Below the pieces are notes generated by a model that was given only the letters and a program-made list of their open reading frames with translations, was not told the origin of the DNA and searched no databases. From Rhodoferax sp. (GTDB taxonomy: Bacteria; Pseudomonadota; Gammaproteobacteria; Burkholderiales; Burkholderiaceae_C): 41,732 nucleotides of DNA. A program made the position numbers and the translations under genes. The stretch is taken from the NCBI RefSeq assembly GCF_028714215.1, contig NZ_JAQTMS010000011.1, positions 1-41,732 on the forward strand, written 5' to 3'. Below, piece after piece: positions 19,036 to 28,365 of this stretch; positions within the stretch are counted from its first letter, which is position 1; every line of letters begins with the position of its first letter.

Positions 19036-21441
19036 TTATTCGTAATTGCTGAAACGGCTGGGAGCGCTTTTTTGCTCCCGCAGATACTGATAACTTGGGA
19101 TATTGTCTTTCAAGGTTGTTAAAGGGTTGGCGCCCACACCCAAGCGTGCAAAGCCGACAAACTCAAGCTGGAAACTGATTCGCTGACTGGCCGTTGAGGT
19201 ACTGGTTTGCAATTTTTCCAGCACCGCACGACCCAGCCAACAACCCGCATCGTACTCAAAACCGAGGACCGCATTCACCAGCTTGCGCTCATCGAGGCTG
19301 TAGTTGAGGCGTCCCACGCTATACCAGCGTCCCTCGCCCTGGCCGCGGCCCGGCCCCAGATTCTGCCCCCGGTCACCCCACAGGTCATTCACCGGCCACT
19401 GCCAACCGAGGTCAATCTGCTCGCTGACATCGCGCTGATAACGGTAGGTTCCCGTTACCACCCGGTAGTTGCCGGGGCTGTAGCGTGCGCCTAGGGTGGC
19501 GAGCGTCGATTGCTCCGTTTTCGGGTTGAACTGGACGGTCGAGTCGAAAGACCATTTCGGATCCCAATTGACAGACGCACCCAGCAACACATCGCTTAGC
19601 CGGTCGACTACCGGGGTGTCGGTCGGCAACAAAGTAACGTTCTGGTCCTTGAAGCGCAAGCGCTGGGCCACGCCAAAACGCGCTGCTTCAGCGCCGCTGT
19701 GGGGATTCAGGAGACGGGTAGCGACCCCTAACGTCAGCAGGTTGCTGTCAGAAATGCGGTCGTTGCCGACAAAGGCGTTCTCCGTGTAGATGGTCGCAAA
19801 ATTGAAGTCCTTCAGAGCCGAGTCGTAATTGGGCAGCAGGCTCTGATTGCGGTACGGTGTGTTGACATAAAAAGCCCGCGGCTCCAGCGTCTGGCGAAAA
19901 TTGGTGCCGAAATAGCTGGTGTCGCGTTCAAACACCAAACCACTGTCCAGGCTGAAGGTCGGCACCACGTTGCTGGCCGAGGTGGCGGCGTTGCTCAGCG
20001 GCGTGTCGAACAGGTAGTTGGCGGTATGCAGTTGCAGTTTCGGCGTGATGAAGCCGGCAGCGCCAAGCCAGGGCCGGCTAATCTGCAACAGCGAAAAGGT
20101 CCGCTGCGCGTTGGGCTGCAGCGTCAAGGCACTGTCGGCCTGAAAACGGGTGTAATCGGCCTCCACCGAATAGTCGAAGCCATTGACATTGGTTCTGGCA
20201 TAGCGTGTTGCCAGTTGCGGCAAGCGGTCGTAGGGCGGGGTGATGGGCGCCGTCAGGTCCTGCAGCGTCTGCCATTTGACCATCCGCACGCTGTTCGAAA
20301 AATCGCCCTTGTTCCACGACAGCGAGGCGTCGTTGGACAAAAGGCGTTGTGTCAAGGACATGGAAGTCCCGGCAAAGTCGCGCCAATAATTGTCGTCGCT
20401 GACCCGGTTCAGGTTCAGGTTGAAGGCCATGCCGCCATCCGCCACAAGATTTGCCAGACTGTTGTTCTTGACCGAGGTTTGATGGCCATAGCTCAGGCCC
20501 CAGCGGTTGCCGTCGCGCAGCTGATCCCGCGGCATCAAGTCCAGACGCAACTGGCCCGCGTAATCAGGCTCCAGATAGCGAAACTCGCTGCCCAGGTTGA
20601 CGCCCCGCTTGCTCATCAGCGTAGGGGTGAAGGTGGCGTCCAGGTTCGGTGCAATGTTCCAGTAATACGGAACTGCCAGCATCGCCCCATTGACATTGTC
20701 CAGCCCCAGGGTAGGCGGCATGACGCCTGACTTGCGTTTGTCGCTGAGGGGGAAGCTGAGGTAGGGAATGGGCAGCAAAGGCAGTCCCTTGAAGCTCAGC
20801 ACGGCCCCTTCAGCGGTGCCCACGTCCTGCTCGTTGTCGAGGTGGATGGTGGCGGCACGCAAAATCCAGTCCGGCATCCAGCTCGGTCCGGGCAGACGCC
20901 GGCAACTGGTCAGGCTGGCATTGTGGATGACAGATTTTTGTTCATCGATAAAGTCGACCCGGTCGGCCTCGCCGTTGGCGTCGTTCTTCAAAAAATAATA
21001 GCGGGGCTGGTTGAAGAAGCCCTCAAAAGCGTCCAGCTTGAGCTCCAGCAGAGGACCTTCGTACACGTTGCCGGCCCGGTTGATGCGCACCTGGCCACTG
21101 GCTTTGGCGCGGTCGCTCGGTTGGTCATACTCCAGCCGGTCCGCCTTGATCACCATGTCGCCCCGGCGCAGCATGGCGTTGCCTTCCAGCACGGTTTCCC
21201 GATCCGGGTGCCCGAACAAACGCTGGCCATAGACAAAGGTCGGCAAGGCCTTGCGCGAAGCGGGATCAATCGTGTCCCCCAACGAGGGGCTGCTGCTCAG
21301 GACCAACGGGGCCTCATCCGGCGCCATTTGCGCCCAAAGCGGGGCTCCCTGCAGCGCAGCCCAGGCCAGCAGGGCGACCGGGCAGCGAAAAAATGGCGGT
21401 TGGGACGCCCAATTTTTCAGGTCGTGCAGCAAAATGCGCAT
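19036..21441 (-). CDS. lptD: LPS-assembly outer-membrane protein LptD
   Basis: An 801-residue outer-membrane protein that inserts LPS into the outer leaflet with LptE. It has a signal peptide (residues 1-38, ending PLWAQ), an OstA/LptA-like jellyroll (about 75-190, including VLEGNAMLRRGDMVIKADRL), and a large C-terminal beta-barrel. Only two cysteines remain in the mature protein, one in LTSCRRLPG and one in YDAGCWLGR. The four-cysteine, two-disulfide pattern of E. coli LptD is therefore reduced to one possible interdomain pair. It heads the lptD-surA-rsmA operon and is divergent from amgK, with 78 bases between. Confidence 0.95.
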   Translation of the reverse strand: MRILLHDLKNWASQPPFFRCPVALLAWAALQGAPLWAQMAPDEAPLVLSSSPSLGDTIDPASRKALPTFVYGQRLFGHPDRETVLEGNAMLRRGDMVIKADRLEYDQPSDRAKASGQVRINRAGNVYEGPLLELKLDAFEGFFNQPRYYFLKNDANGEADRVDFIDEQKSVIHNASLTSCRRLPGPSWMPDWILRAATIHLDNEQDVGTAEGAVLSFKGLPLLPIPYLSFPLSDKRKSGVMPPTLGLDNVNGAMLAVPYYWNIAPNLDATFTPTLMSKRGVNLGSEFRYLEPDYAGQLRLDLMPRDQLRDGNRWGLSYGHQTSVKNNSLANLVADGGMAFNLNLNRVSDDNYWRDFAGTSMSLTQRLLSNDASLSWNKGDFSNSVRMVKWQTLQDLTAPITPPYDRLPQLATRYARTNVNGFDYSVEADYTRFQADSALTLQPNAQRTFSLLQISRPWLGAAGFITPKLQLHTANYLFDTPLSNAATSASNVVPTFSLDSGLVFERDTSYFGTNFRQTLEPRAFYVNTPYRNQSLLPNYDSALKDFNFATIYTENAFVGNDRISDSNLLTLGVATRLLNPHSGAEAARFGVAQRLRFKDQNVTLLPTDTPVVDRLSDVLLGASVNWDPKWSFDSTVQFNPKTEQSTLATLGARYSPGNYRVVTGTYRYQRDVSEQIDLGWQWPVNDLWGDRGQNLGPGRGQGEGRWYSVGRLNYSLDERKLVNAVLGFEYDAGCWLGRAVLEKLQTSTSTASQRISFQLEFVGFARLGVGANPLTTLKDNIPSYQYLREQKSAPSRFSNYE

Positions 21442-21519
21442 GGAGTCGGCGGAGGTATCGATCTTGGAAGCGGGTTGAAGGCGAACGTGCGGAGTTCGGG
21501 TTTGTAGAATGGATTATCC

Positions 21520-22665
21520 ATGAGCAACGCCCCATCACCCGAATCCCCCATGAGCCGCCAACCGACCTGGTCGGATGCGCAACGCCAAGCCGATTTCAAC
21601 GCCTGGCTGAGCGGGCTGATACCCAGCCATGGCCTGCTGATCGACTCGCTGCGCAGTGCTTCCGTGGACGCCAGTTTTCGGCGCTATTTCCGCATCGATT
21701 CGCCGCACGGCAGCCGCATCATCATGGACGCGCCGCCCGAACTGGAAGACTGCCGACCCTTTGCCAAGGTCGCCCAACTGATGCATGCCGCGCAACTGAA
21801 CGTGCCGCAGGTACTGGCATGGGACCAGGCCAAAGGCTTCATGCTGCTCACGGACCTGGGCCGGCAAACCATGCTGCAAGGCATGGACCGTGACAATCCC
21901 CGCGCCAACCAGGACTATTACCTGCAGGCGGTCGACGCCCTGATTGCCTGGCAAAGCGCTTCCAGCCCCGGCGTATTGCCGCCTTACGACGAAGCGCTGC
22001 TGCGCCGCGAAATGGAGTTATTCCCGGACTGGTATCTGGCCCGGCACCGCGGCGTGGCGGTCGAGGGCGACATCCGTCGCGTGTTGGACGAGACGTTCCA
22101 ACGCATCATCACTGACAACCTGAGCTGGCCCAGTGTCTACGTGCATGGTGACTTCATGCCCCGAAACCTGATGCTCGATGTTGCCCCAACACTGGCCACC
22201 TCAGGTGCTGCGCCGGACCGGCCGACGTCCGAGGCGACGAAGCCGCAGGTTGCCCGGATTGGCGTATTGGACTTTCAGGACGCCGTATACGGCCCCATCA
22301 CCTACGACATTGCCAGCCTGATGCGCGATGCCTTCCTGAGCTGGGAAGAAGACTTTTGCCTGGACATCACCATCCGTTACTGGGAAAAGGCGCGCCAGGC
22401 CGGCTTGCCGGTGGGCGGTGATTTTGGTGCTTTCTACCGTGCCGTGGAATGGATGGGCCTGCAACGCCACCTGAAAGTGGCGGGCATCTTTGCCCGCCTC
22501 ACGCTGCGCGACGGCAAACCCCAATACCTGGCGGACACGCCGCGTTTCATCAACTACCTGCGCGCCACCTGCGCGCGCTACCGCGAACTCAAACCACTGC
22601 TGCGCCTGATCGAACGGGTCGAGGGCATCGAGTCTATCGACGGCTACGCCTTTGGCAGAGTTTGA
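21520..22665 (+). CDS. amgK: Anomeric N-acetylmuramate/N-acetylglucosamine kinase-like phosphotransferase
   Basis: A 381-residue aminoglycoside-phosphotransferase-fold kinase. The catalytic loop HGDFMPRNLM and the metal-binding DFQDAVYGP are present. Its position divergent from lptD matches the location of amgK in Pseudomonas and many betaproteobacteria, where AmgK phosphorylates the anomeric carbon of cell-wall amino sugars for recycling. An extra segment of about 20 residues (Pro/Thr-rich, around residues 228-247) lies between the two catalytic motifs and is unusual. The partner murU nucleotidyltransferase is not next to it; rsmE follows instead, 15 bases on. Confidence 0.85.
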   Translation: MSNAPSPESPMSRQPTWSDAQRQADFNAWLSGLIPSHGLLIDSLRSASVDASFRRYFRIDSPHGSRIIMDAPPELEDCRPFAKVAQLMHAAQLNVPQVLAWDQAKGFMLLTDLGRQTMLQGMDRDNPRANQDYYLQAVDALIAWQSASSPGVLPPYDEALLRREMELFPDWYLARHRGVAVEGDIRRVLDETFQRIITDNLSWPSVYVHGDFMPRNLMLDVAPTLATSGAAPDRPTSEATKPQVARIGVLDFQDAVYGPITYDIASLMRDAFLSWEEDFCLDITIRYWEKARQAGLPVGGDFGAFYRAVEWMGLQRHLKVAGIFARLTLRDGKPQYLADTPRFINYLRATCARYRELKPLLRLIERVEGIESIDGYAFGRV

Positions 22666-22680
22666 GCGCCACTGCGTTCC

Positions 22681-23427
22681 ATGCCCCGCTTTTACTGCCC
22701 CACCCCCCTCGTCACTGGTGAGCTGCTGGAACTGCCGGCCAGCGCTGCCCGCCACGTGCAAGTGCTGCGCCTGCAACCCGGGGACAGCATCACGCTGTTC
22801 AACGGCGCGCCTGACGGGACCGGCAGCGCCGGCGAGTTCAGAGCCAGCGTCACACGCATGGGCCGCAGCGAGGTTCAGGTGCAAGTCGGCGAGCACCACC
22901 CGGTGCAACGCGAAGCCGCCCGCGCCGTGCATCTGGCCCTGGGCATGCCGGCCAACGAGCGCATGGACTGGCTGGTGGAAAAAGCCAGCGAGCTGGGCGT
23001 CGCCAGTATCCAGCCCCTGATGACCGAACGCAGCGTGCTGCGGCTCTCCGGGGAGCGCGCCGAGAAAAAAGTGGCGCACTGGCAAAGCGTGGCGGTTGCA
23101 GCCTGCGAACAATGCGGTGGCAACCGGGTACCGCTGATTCATGAGGTCGCCAGTTTTGCCAGCTGGACCAAGGCCTGGCCGGCCAGTCAAAAAAGTCAGC
23201 CCCTGCTGCTGTCCCTGCGCCCCGGCACGCGCGGCTTGCGCGATGCCGTCGCCGCCTTCGATCAGCCCGGCGCTGCCATCACCTTTTTGTCCGGCCCGGA
23301 AGGCGGTCTGAGCGGCGCCGAGGAAGACGCGGCACTGGCCCGCGGTTTTGTTCCCGTCACGCTGGGCCCCCGCGTACTGCGCGCCGAGACCGCCGCCTTG
23401 TGCGCCCTGGCGGCGCTGCTGGTGTAG
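22681..23427 (+). CDS. rsmE: 16S rRNA (uracil1498-N3)-methyltransferase
   Basis: A 248-residue SPOUT-superfamily methyltransferase that modifies U1498 of 16S rRNA. An N-terminal PUA-like domain (MPRFYCP, then ARHVQVLRLQPGD) is followed by the knotted SAM-binding domain with FLSGPEGGLS and LGPRVLRAETAA, the signature of RsmE. Length is typical. It follows amgK by 15 bases and is probably co-transcribed with it. Confidence 0.95.
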   Translation: MPRFYCPTPLVTGELLELPASAARHVQVLRLQPGDSITLFNGAPDGTGSAGEFRASVTRMGRSEVQVQVGEHHPVQREAARAVHLALGMPANERMDWLVEKASELGVASIQPLMTERSVLRLSGERAEKKVAHWQSVAVAACEQCGGNRVPLIHEVASFASWTKAWPASQKSQPLLLSLRPGTRGLRDAVAAFDQPGAAITFLSGPEGGLSGAEEDAALARGFVPVTLGPRVLRAETAALCALAALLV

Positions 23428-23509
23428 CCGCGCCGGCCCCTCTTTGACGTAGCGGGCGGTGTCCGCGCCGGGTATCATCCCGATTCGTTCTCACCAACCG
23501 GAGCTGCAC

Positions 23510-24541
23510 ATGGGACTGATGGACTTCATCAAGAAACAGTTCATTGACATCATTACCTGGACCGAAGACGCGGACGGTACCCTGGCTTGGCGCTTCCCGA
23601 TGGCCGACATGGAAATCCAGAACGGCGCTTCGCTGACCGTGCGTGAGTCGCAGATGGCGCTGTTTGTCAACGAGGGCAAGATTGCCGACCAGTTCGGCCC
23701 CGGCATCTACAAGCTCACGACGCAGACCCTGCCGGTGCTGACCTACCTGAAGAACTGGGACAAACTGTTCGAGTCGCCGTTCAAAAGCGATGTCTATTTT
23801 TTCAGTACGCGCCAGCAGATCGACCAGAAATGGGGCACGCCGCAGCCGATCACCATCCGCGACAAGGACTTTGGCGCCGTGCGCTTGCGCGCTTTTGGCA
23901 ATTACAGCTTCCGCATCGCTGACCCTAAACTGTTTTACACGGAAATTTCGGGCACGCGCGAGCGTTATGGCGTCACCGACCTGGACGGCCAGTTGCGTGG
24001 CCTGGTACTGCAAAACATCAGCAATGCGATCGCCAGCAGCGGCATCCCGTTTCTGGATCTGGCCGCCAATCAGTTGATGTTCGCCCAGGCGTTGACCACG
24101 CAACTGGCGCCGGAGTTCGCCAAGCTCGGTCTGCAGCTCGAAGGCATGACGGTGCAGAACCTCTCGCTGCCGGAAGATCTGCAGAAGGTCCTGGACCAGA
24201 AAATCGGCATGGGCATGGTCGGCAACGACATGGCCAAGTTCATGCAGTACCAGACGGCGCAGGCGATCCCCAAATTTGCCGAAGGTGCCGGCTCCGGTGG
24301 CGGTGGCATTGCCGGCGACGCCATGGGGCTGGGTGCCGGTGTCGCCCTGGGCCAGGTACTGGCGCAAAATCTCGCGGCCGGTTTACAGGGCGGTGCACCG
24401 GCCGGACCAGCCGCTGCCGGCGTGAAAGCCGAGGACGTGATGGCGACGCTGGAAAAACTGGGCGACCTCAAAAGCAAGGGCATCCTGACGCAGGAAGAGT
24501 TCGACGCCAAGAAGGCGGAGTTGCTCAAGAAGCTGGTCTGA
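23510..24541 (+). CDS. SPFH-domain protein with C-terminal SHOCT motif
   Basis: A 343-residue protein. Residues about 30-245 form an SPFH/band-7-like domain of the type often annotated as virion core protein-like. A Gly/Ala-rich linker (about 258-305) leads to a SHOCT motif at the C-terminus (LKSKGILTQEEFDAKKAELL). There is no signal peptide; it probably assembles on the inner membrane face as an oligomeric scaffold, as SPFH proteins do. A GGAG ribosome site precedes ATG 23510. It is the first gene of a tight plus-strand set with a DUF4178, a DUF350 and a membrane spermidine synthase gene. The set co-occurs in many bacteria, but its exact role is not established. Confidence 0.88.
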   Translation: MGLMDFIKKQFIDIITWTEDADGTLAWRFPMADMEIQNGASLTVRESQMALFVNEGKIADQFGPGIYKLTTQTLPVLTYLKNWDKLFESPFKSDVYFFSTRQQIDQKWGTPQPITIRDKDFGAVRLRAFGNYSFRIADPKLFYTEISGTRERYGVTDLDGQLRGLVLQNISNAIASSGIPFLDLAANQLMFAQALTTQLAPEFAKLGLQLEGMTVQNLSLPEDLQKVLDQKIGMGMVGNDMAKFMQYQTAQAIPKFAEGAGSGGGGIAGDAMGLGAGVALGQVLAQNLAAGLQGGAPAGPAAAGVKAEDVMATLEKLGDLKSKGILTQEEFDAKKAELLKKLV

Positions 24542-24554
24542 CCTCAAGCTCTGG

Positions 24555-24575
24555 ATGGCGGGCCAAGCCCGCCAT
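24555..24575. repeat. 9-bp stem hairpin, REP-like
   Basis: The sequence atggcgggc caa gcccgccat is a perfect 9-bp stem with a 3-base loop, in the 49-base gap between the SPFH stop and the DUF4178 start. It resembles short dispersed palindromes of betaproteobacterial genomes. It may stabilise or attenuate the message between the two genes. Confidence 0.5.
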
Positions 24576-24590
24576 GACAACCCCTGGCCA

Positions 24591-26117
24591 ATGGCTACCC
24601 AATCTCCGCAACGCAGCTACCGGGCACCCTGCCCGGGCTGCGGCGCGCCGGTTGAATTTCGCAGCGCGCAGTCGACCCACGCGGTCTGCGCTTATTGCCA
24701 GAGCACGGTGCTGCGCAGTGGCGAGACGCTGTCGCGCCTGGGCAAGATGGCCGAGCTGTTCGACGAACACAGCCCGCTGCAACTACAGGCTTCGGGCCAA
24801 TGGAAGGGCAAGGCCTTTACGCTGGTGGGCCGCTTGCAATACAAATACGCAGAAGGCACCTGGACCGAATGGCATGCCGTGCTGGAGGACGGGGCCAGCG
24901 CCTATCTGAGCGAAGACAACGGCGCCTACGTCTTTGGCATGCCGGTGCCAACGCAACGCGAGCTGCCGGCGGCCGAACAGTTCCGGGTCGGCGCCAGCAC
25001 GGCGATCAACGGCAAGCCGTACAGCGTCGCCTCCAATAACCAGGTGGCCCTGCTGTCGGCGCAAGGTGAATTGCCACGCCTGCCGGCGCTGGGCCAAGCG
25101 TTCGCCATGGTCGAGCTGCGCAGTCAGGGCAACGGGGCGATCGGGCGCGCCGCGGCTGAAGTGCTCAGCATCGATTACGGCAGCCAGCCGCCTGCCGTAT
25201 CGATCGGTCAGTCGGTTTTGCTGGACGACCTGAAACTGAGCGGCCTGCGCGATCCATCGGTCAAAAACGAGATCGGCCGCCAATTCAACTGCCCCAATTG
25301 CGGCGCGCAATTGACGGTACAACTGGCCAGCAGCCAGAGCATGACCTGCGCCTCCTGCAACAGCATCATCGACCTCTCGCAAGGCATCGGCTCGGAACTC
25401 AAGCACGCGATCCAGGACGAGCCGGTGGTGCCCCTGATCCCGCTCGGCAGCCAGGGTCCCATGCAAGGGGTGCTGTGGCAGGTGGTGGGATTTCAGCACC
25501 GCATGGGCAGCGATCCGAGCGAGCCCGACGAGCAATTCGGCTGGGAAGAATACCTGCTCTACAACGCCACGCGCGGCTTTATTTTTTTGGTCGATTCAAG
25601 CGAGGGCTGGAGCGTCGTGCAACCCTGCACCGGCGCACCGGTGCTGAGCGACAACGGCCAGAGCGCGAGCTACCTGGGCAGCCGCTACCAGCTCAAGGAA
25701 AGCTACGCCGCCGAGACCAACTACGTGGCCGGCGAGTTTTACTGGCAGGTCGGACGCGGGCAGAAAACTTCCAACCGTGATTTTGTCAGCGGCAAAAGCC
25801 TGCTGAACATGGAGCAGTCGGCCAATGAAGTAACCTGGTCGGTAGGCGGTCAAATCGACAGCGACGCGGTCGCCAAAGCCTTCAAGCTGGAAGACAAGAA
25901 AGACCTGCTCAGACGCAGCGATGCGGGTCCCGGCAGTGCCGCCAAAGCGGTCGGCGTTGGCACCGTGATCGTGCTGGTGCTGCTCCTGTTGCTGTTCCTG
26001 TTATTGCTGAGCCGCTGCTCCAGCTGCGACCCGAACCTGGAAAATTGCAGCGCCAGCAGCGCGCGCAGTTCCGGCGGCTCGTTCGGCGGTTTTTCCAGTG
26101 GCGGCGGGCACAAATGA
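24591..26117 (+). CDS. DUF4178 protein with two zinc ribbons and a C-terminal membrane anchor
   Basis: A 508-residue protein. An N-terminal zinc ribbon (Cys14, Cys17, Cys33, Cys36) is followed by a DUF4178 domain, a second zinc ribbon (CPNC ... CASC, near residues 234-260), a second DUF4178-like domain, one strongly hydrophobic segment (about 455-477, a run of Leu and Val), and a short Cys- and Gly/Ser-rich tail ending SSGGGHK. It should be anchored by the C-terminus with the zinc ribbons in the cytosol. Function is unknown; neighbouring genes point to polyamine and membrane biology. The start at 24591 is chosen because the upstream ATG at 24555 lies inside a hairpin. Confidence 0.85.
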   Translation: MATQSPQRSYRAPCPGCGAPVEFRSAQSTHAVCAYCQSTVLRSGETLSRLGKMAELFDEHSPLQLQASGQWKGKAFTLVGRLQYKYAEGTWTEWHAVLEDGASAYLSEDNGAYVFGMPVPTQRELPAAEQFRVGASTAINGKPYSVASNNQVALLSAQGELPRLPALGQAFAMVELRSQGNGAIGRAAAEVLSIDYGSQPPAVSIGQSVLLDDLKLSGLRDPSVKNEIGRQFNCPNCGAQLTVQLASSQSMTCASCNSIIDLSQGIGSELKHAIQDEPVVPLIPLGSQGPMQGVLWQVVGFQHRMGSDPSEPDEQFGWEEYLLYNATRGFIFLVDSSEGWSVVQPCTGAPVLSDNGQSASYLGSRYQLKESYAAETNYVAGEFYWQVGRGQKTSNRDFVSGKSLLNMEQSANEVTWSVGGQIDSDAVAKAFKLEDKKDLLRRSDAGPGSAAKAVGVGTVIVLVLLLLLFLLLLSRCSSCDPNLENCSASSARSSGGSFGGFSSGGGHK

Positions 26118-26166
26118 CACGGCCGATGTCGATCCGACGAACTCAACCTTTTTGAAGGAGATAAGC

Positions 26167-26385
26167 ATGGGTATGGAATGGATTAAACCGGGGGCCATCC
26201 TGGGCTCTCTCGTCTTTGCGCTGATGGGCGTGCTGATTTTCTGGCTTTGTTTTGTGATCATCGACAAGCTCACGCCGTACCACTTGTGGAACGAAATCAT
26301 CGAGAAGCAGAACCGGGCGCTGGCGCTGGTGGTGGCCGCCATGTCGCTGGGCATTTGCATCATCATCGCGGCCGCCATTCACTGA
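26167..26385 (+). CDS. DUF350 small membrane protein
   Basis: A 72-residue protein with two hydrophobic helices (about 10-32 and 50-71) around a short polar loop, matching a single DUF350 unit as in E. coli YjfL. An AAGGAG ribosome site lies seven bases before the ATG, so the 26167 start is secure. Its stop TGA overlaps the ATG of the spermidine synthase gene by one base, which implies translational coupling. Function of DUF350 is not known; recurrent linkage to polyamine genes suggests a membrane partner. Confidence 0.85.
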   Translation: MGMEWIKPGAILGSLVFALMGVLIFWLCFVIIDKLTPYHLWNEIIEKQNRALALVVAAMSLGICIIIAAAIH

Positions 26386-27917
26386 TGAGCGCGCCACGGC
26401 CGGGCCCACGTCCGGTTGAAGTCGCCCTGCTGGCGTCGGTTTTCATTGTCTCGGCCTGCGGCCTGGTTTATGAACTGGCGGCCGGCGCGCTGGCCTCCTA
26501 CCTGCTGGGCGACTCGGTGCTGCAGTTCTCCACCGTCATCGGCACCTATCTGTTTGCCATGGGGGTGGGGTCCTGGCTGTCGCGCTACTTCGAGCGCCAA
26601 CTGCCGGCTCATTTTTTGCGCATAGAGTTGCTGGTGGCGCTGGTCGGCGGCACTTTGCCGGCGCTGCTATTCATAGCGAATGCGACCTTGCCCAACGCTT
26701 TTCGCCTGGTGCTGTACGTCCTGGTGTTGCTGGTGGGCATGCTGGTGGGGCTGGAGATTCCGCTGGTCATGCGCATCCTCAAGCGCAACGTGGCACTGAA
26801 AGACCTGGTATCGCAGGTGCTGACCTTCGACTACCTGGGCGCCCTGGCGGTGTCGCTCGCTTTCCCGCTGCTGCTGGTACCCCAGTTGGGCCTGATCCGC
26901 ACCGGCTTGCTGTTCGGACTGATGAACGCGGCCGTGGCCTTGTGGGCGCTATGGCTGTTTCGCCATGAACTGCGACAGATGCGCGCCCATGCACTGGCCT
27001 GCCTGGTCACCCTGGCGGTCCTGTCGGGCGGCATGGCCGGCGCCGGGCACATCACCAGCTGGGCCGAAGACCGCTTGTACCAGGACCACGTGGTGTTTGC
27101 CGTCACCTCGCCCTACCAGCGCATCGTGGTGACCCACGGTGGCGGCGCCGGCTACCGCCTGTTCCTGAACGGCAACCTGCAGTTTGCCCAGCGCGACGAG
27201 TACCGCTACCACGAGGCGCTGGTGCACCCGGTGCTGGCGGCGCACGGCGCGCCGAAAAAAGTGGCGGTGCTGGGCGGCGGCGACGGCATGGCAGTGCGCG
27301 AGATTCTCAAATACCCCGGTGTCCACGACATCACCTTGGTCGATCTGGACCCGGCCATGACGGACCTGTTCTCGCAGCAACCGGTGCTGGCCCAGCTCAA
27401 CGGCGGCGCCTTGAAGTCGCCCAAGGTCAAGGTCATCAACGCCGATGCCTTCAGCTGGCTGGAGAGCGGCAGCGAGACCTTTGACGTGATCATCGTCGAC
27501 TTCCCCGACCCCACCAATTTCAACATCGGCAAGCTCTACACCAACTCGTTCTACGCCTTGCTGGATCGGCATCTGGCGGCCAGCGGCTATGCCGTCATTC
27601 AAACCACCTCGCCGCTGGTGGCACGCAAGAGTTTCTGGACCGTGGTCAGCACCATCGAGTCGGTCGGACTCACGGCCACGCCCTACCACGCGCATGTGCC
27701 CAGCTTCGGCGAATGGGGCTACGTGGTGGCCAGCCGCCGCCCCTACCGGCTGCCCACCAGCCTGCCGGAAGGCCTGCGCTTTCTGAGCCTGCAAAGCCTG
27801 CCGCTGTTGTTTGATTTTCCGCTCGACATGGCGCGTGTTCCAACGGAGGTGAACCGCTTGTCCAATCAGGTGCTGGTAACAACTTACGAGGCGGAGTGGG
27901 GGAAGGTGGGGCATTGA
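26385..27917 (+). CDS. Membrane-fused polyamine aminopropyltransferase (spermidine synthase)
   Basis: A 510-residue fusion. Residues 1 to about 220 carry about seven hydrophobic segments. Residues about 240-490 are a spermidine synthase domain with the SAM-fold motif VLGGGDGMAVREIL, the acidic VDLDPAM, and the catalytic-site VDFPDPTNFN. Such enzymes transfer aminopropyl groups from decarboxylated SAM to polyamines; here the active domain would be tethered to the inner membrane. A SpeD gene that could supply decarboxylated SAM lies 7 kb downstream on minus. The start overlaps the DUF350 stop. Confidence 0.9.
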   Translation: MSAPRPGPRPVEVALLASVFIVSACGLVYELAAGALASYLLGDSVLQFSTVIGTYLFAMGVGSWLSRYFERQLPAHFLRIELLVALVGGTLPALLFIANATLPNAFRLVLYVLVLLVGMLVGLEIPLVMRILKRNVALKDLVSQVLTFDYLGALAVSLAFPLLLVPQLGLIRTGLLFGLMNAAVALWALWLFRHELRQMRAHALACLVTLAVLSGGMAGAGHITSWAEDRLYQDHVVFAVTSPYQRIVVTHGGGAGYRLFLNGNLQFAQRDEYRYHEALVHPVLAAHGAPKKVAVLGGGDGMAVREILKYPGVHDITLVDLDPAMTDLFSQQPVLAQLNGGALKSPKVKVINADAFSWLESGSETFDVIIVDFPDPTNFNIGKLYTNSFYALLDRHLAASGYAVIQTTSPLVARKSFWTVVSTIESVGLTATPYHAHVPSFGEWGYVVASRRPYRLPTSLPEGLRFLSLQSLPLLFDFPLDMARVPTEVNRLSNQVLVTTYEAEWGKVGH

Positions 27918-27939
27918 TTTTCCCCACTCACACTCCCCG

Positions 27940-27971
27940 CCCCTCTCCCGCCCCGCCGGGCGGAGCAGGGG
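27940..27971 (+). terminator. GC-rich hairpin after the spermidine synthase gene
   Basis: ccgccc and gggcgg pair around a cgcc loop, extended outward by ct/ag and cccc/gggg. It lies 23 bases after the stop. No U-tract follows, so it could be an mRNA-end stabiliser or a weak terminator. Confidence 0.45.
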
Positions 27972-28365
27972 AGCCAACAGCCCTATTTGGCCGCGTGTTC
28001 TAAGCGAAGAAGTGCCCGCGCCATGGCACGTTGAAACAGGCTTGTCAGTCGTTTTGACCCGCGCAAAGCCCAGTCAGGGCAGCTGCGGATTTGAAGCGAA
28101 GCCGGGTATCCCCCGGTGGCTGCTTTCCGGAATGTCAATTCACCCAATGTGCTCTTTGCCGCTCGTAGCGGCAGGACGGACCCGTCATTCGTCAGATGCG
28201 CCGTGCAAGCCCAAGTGGGCGTTCGCCAACGGGTTCAGTTCTGTCCGCTGGCTGGCTCAGGTGCGGCGTGAAGCCGCCGGTAACATCGGCCTCACAACAT
28301 GCCGCACCAACCACACCAGACAGGTGACTCGCTCGCGCTTGAGCTGTCCGATACTGCAAGTGCGT
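27972..28365. other. Gene-free stretch
   Basis: About 400 bases without a supportable gene. A 179-codon open frame runs through on plus, but it continues antisense across the cytochrome c gene and has no family features. At 28355-28379 a 10-bp stem (tgcaagtgcg / cgcacctgca, one G-U) overlaps the end of the cytochrome gene and could end its transcript on minus. Confidence 0.4.
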
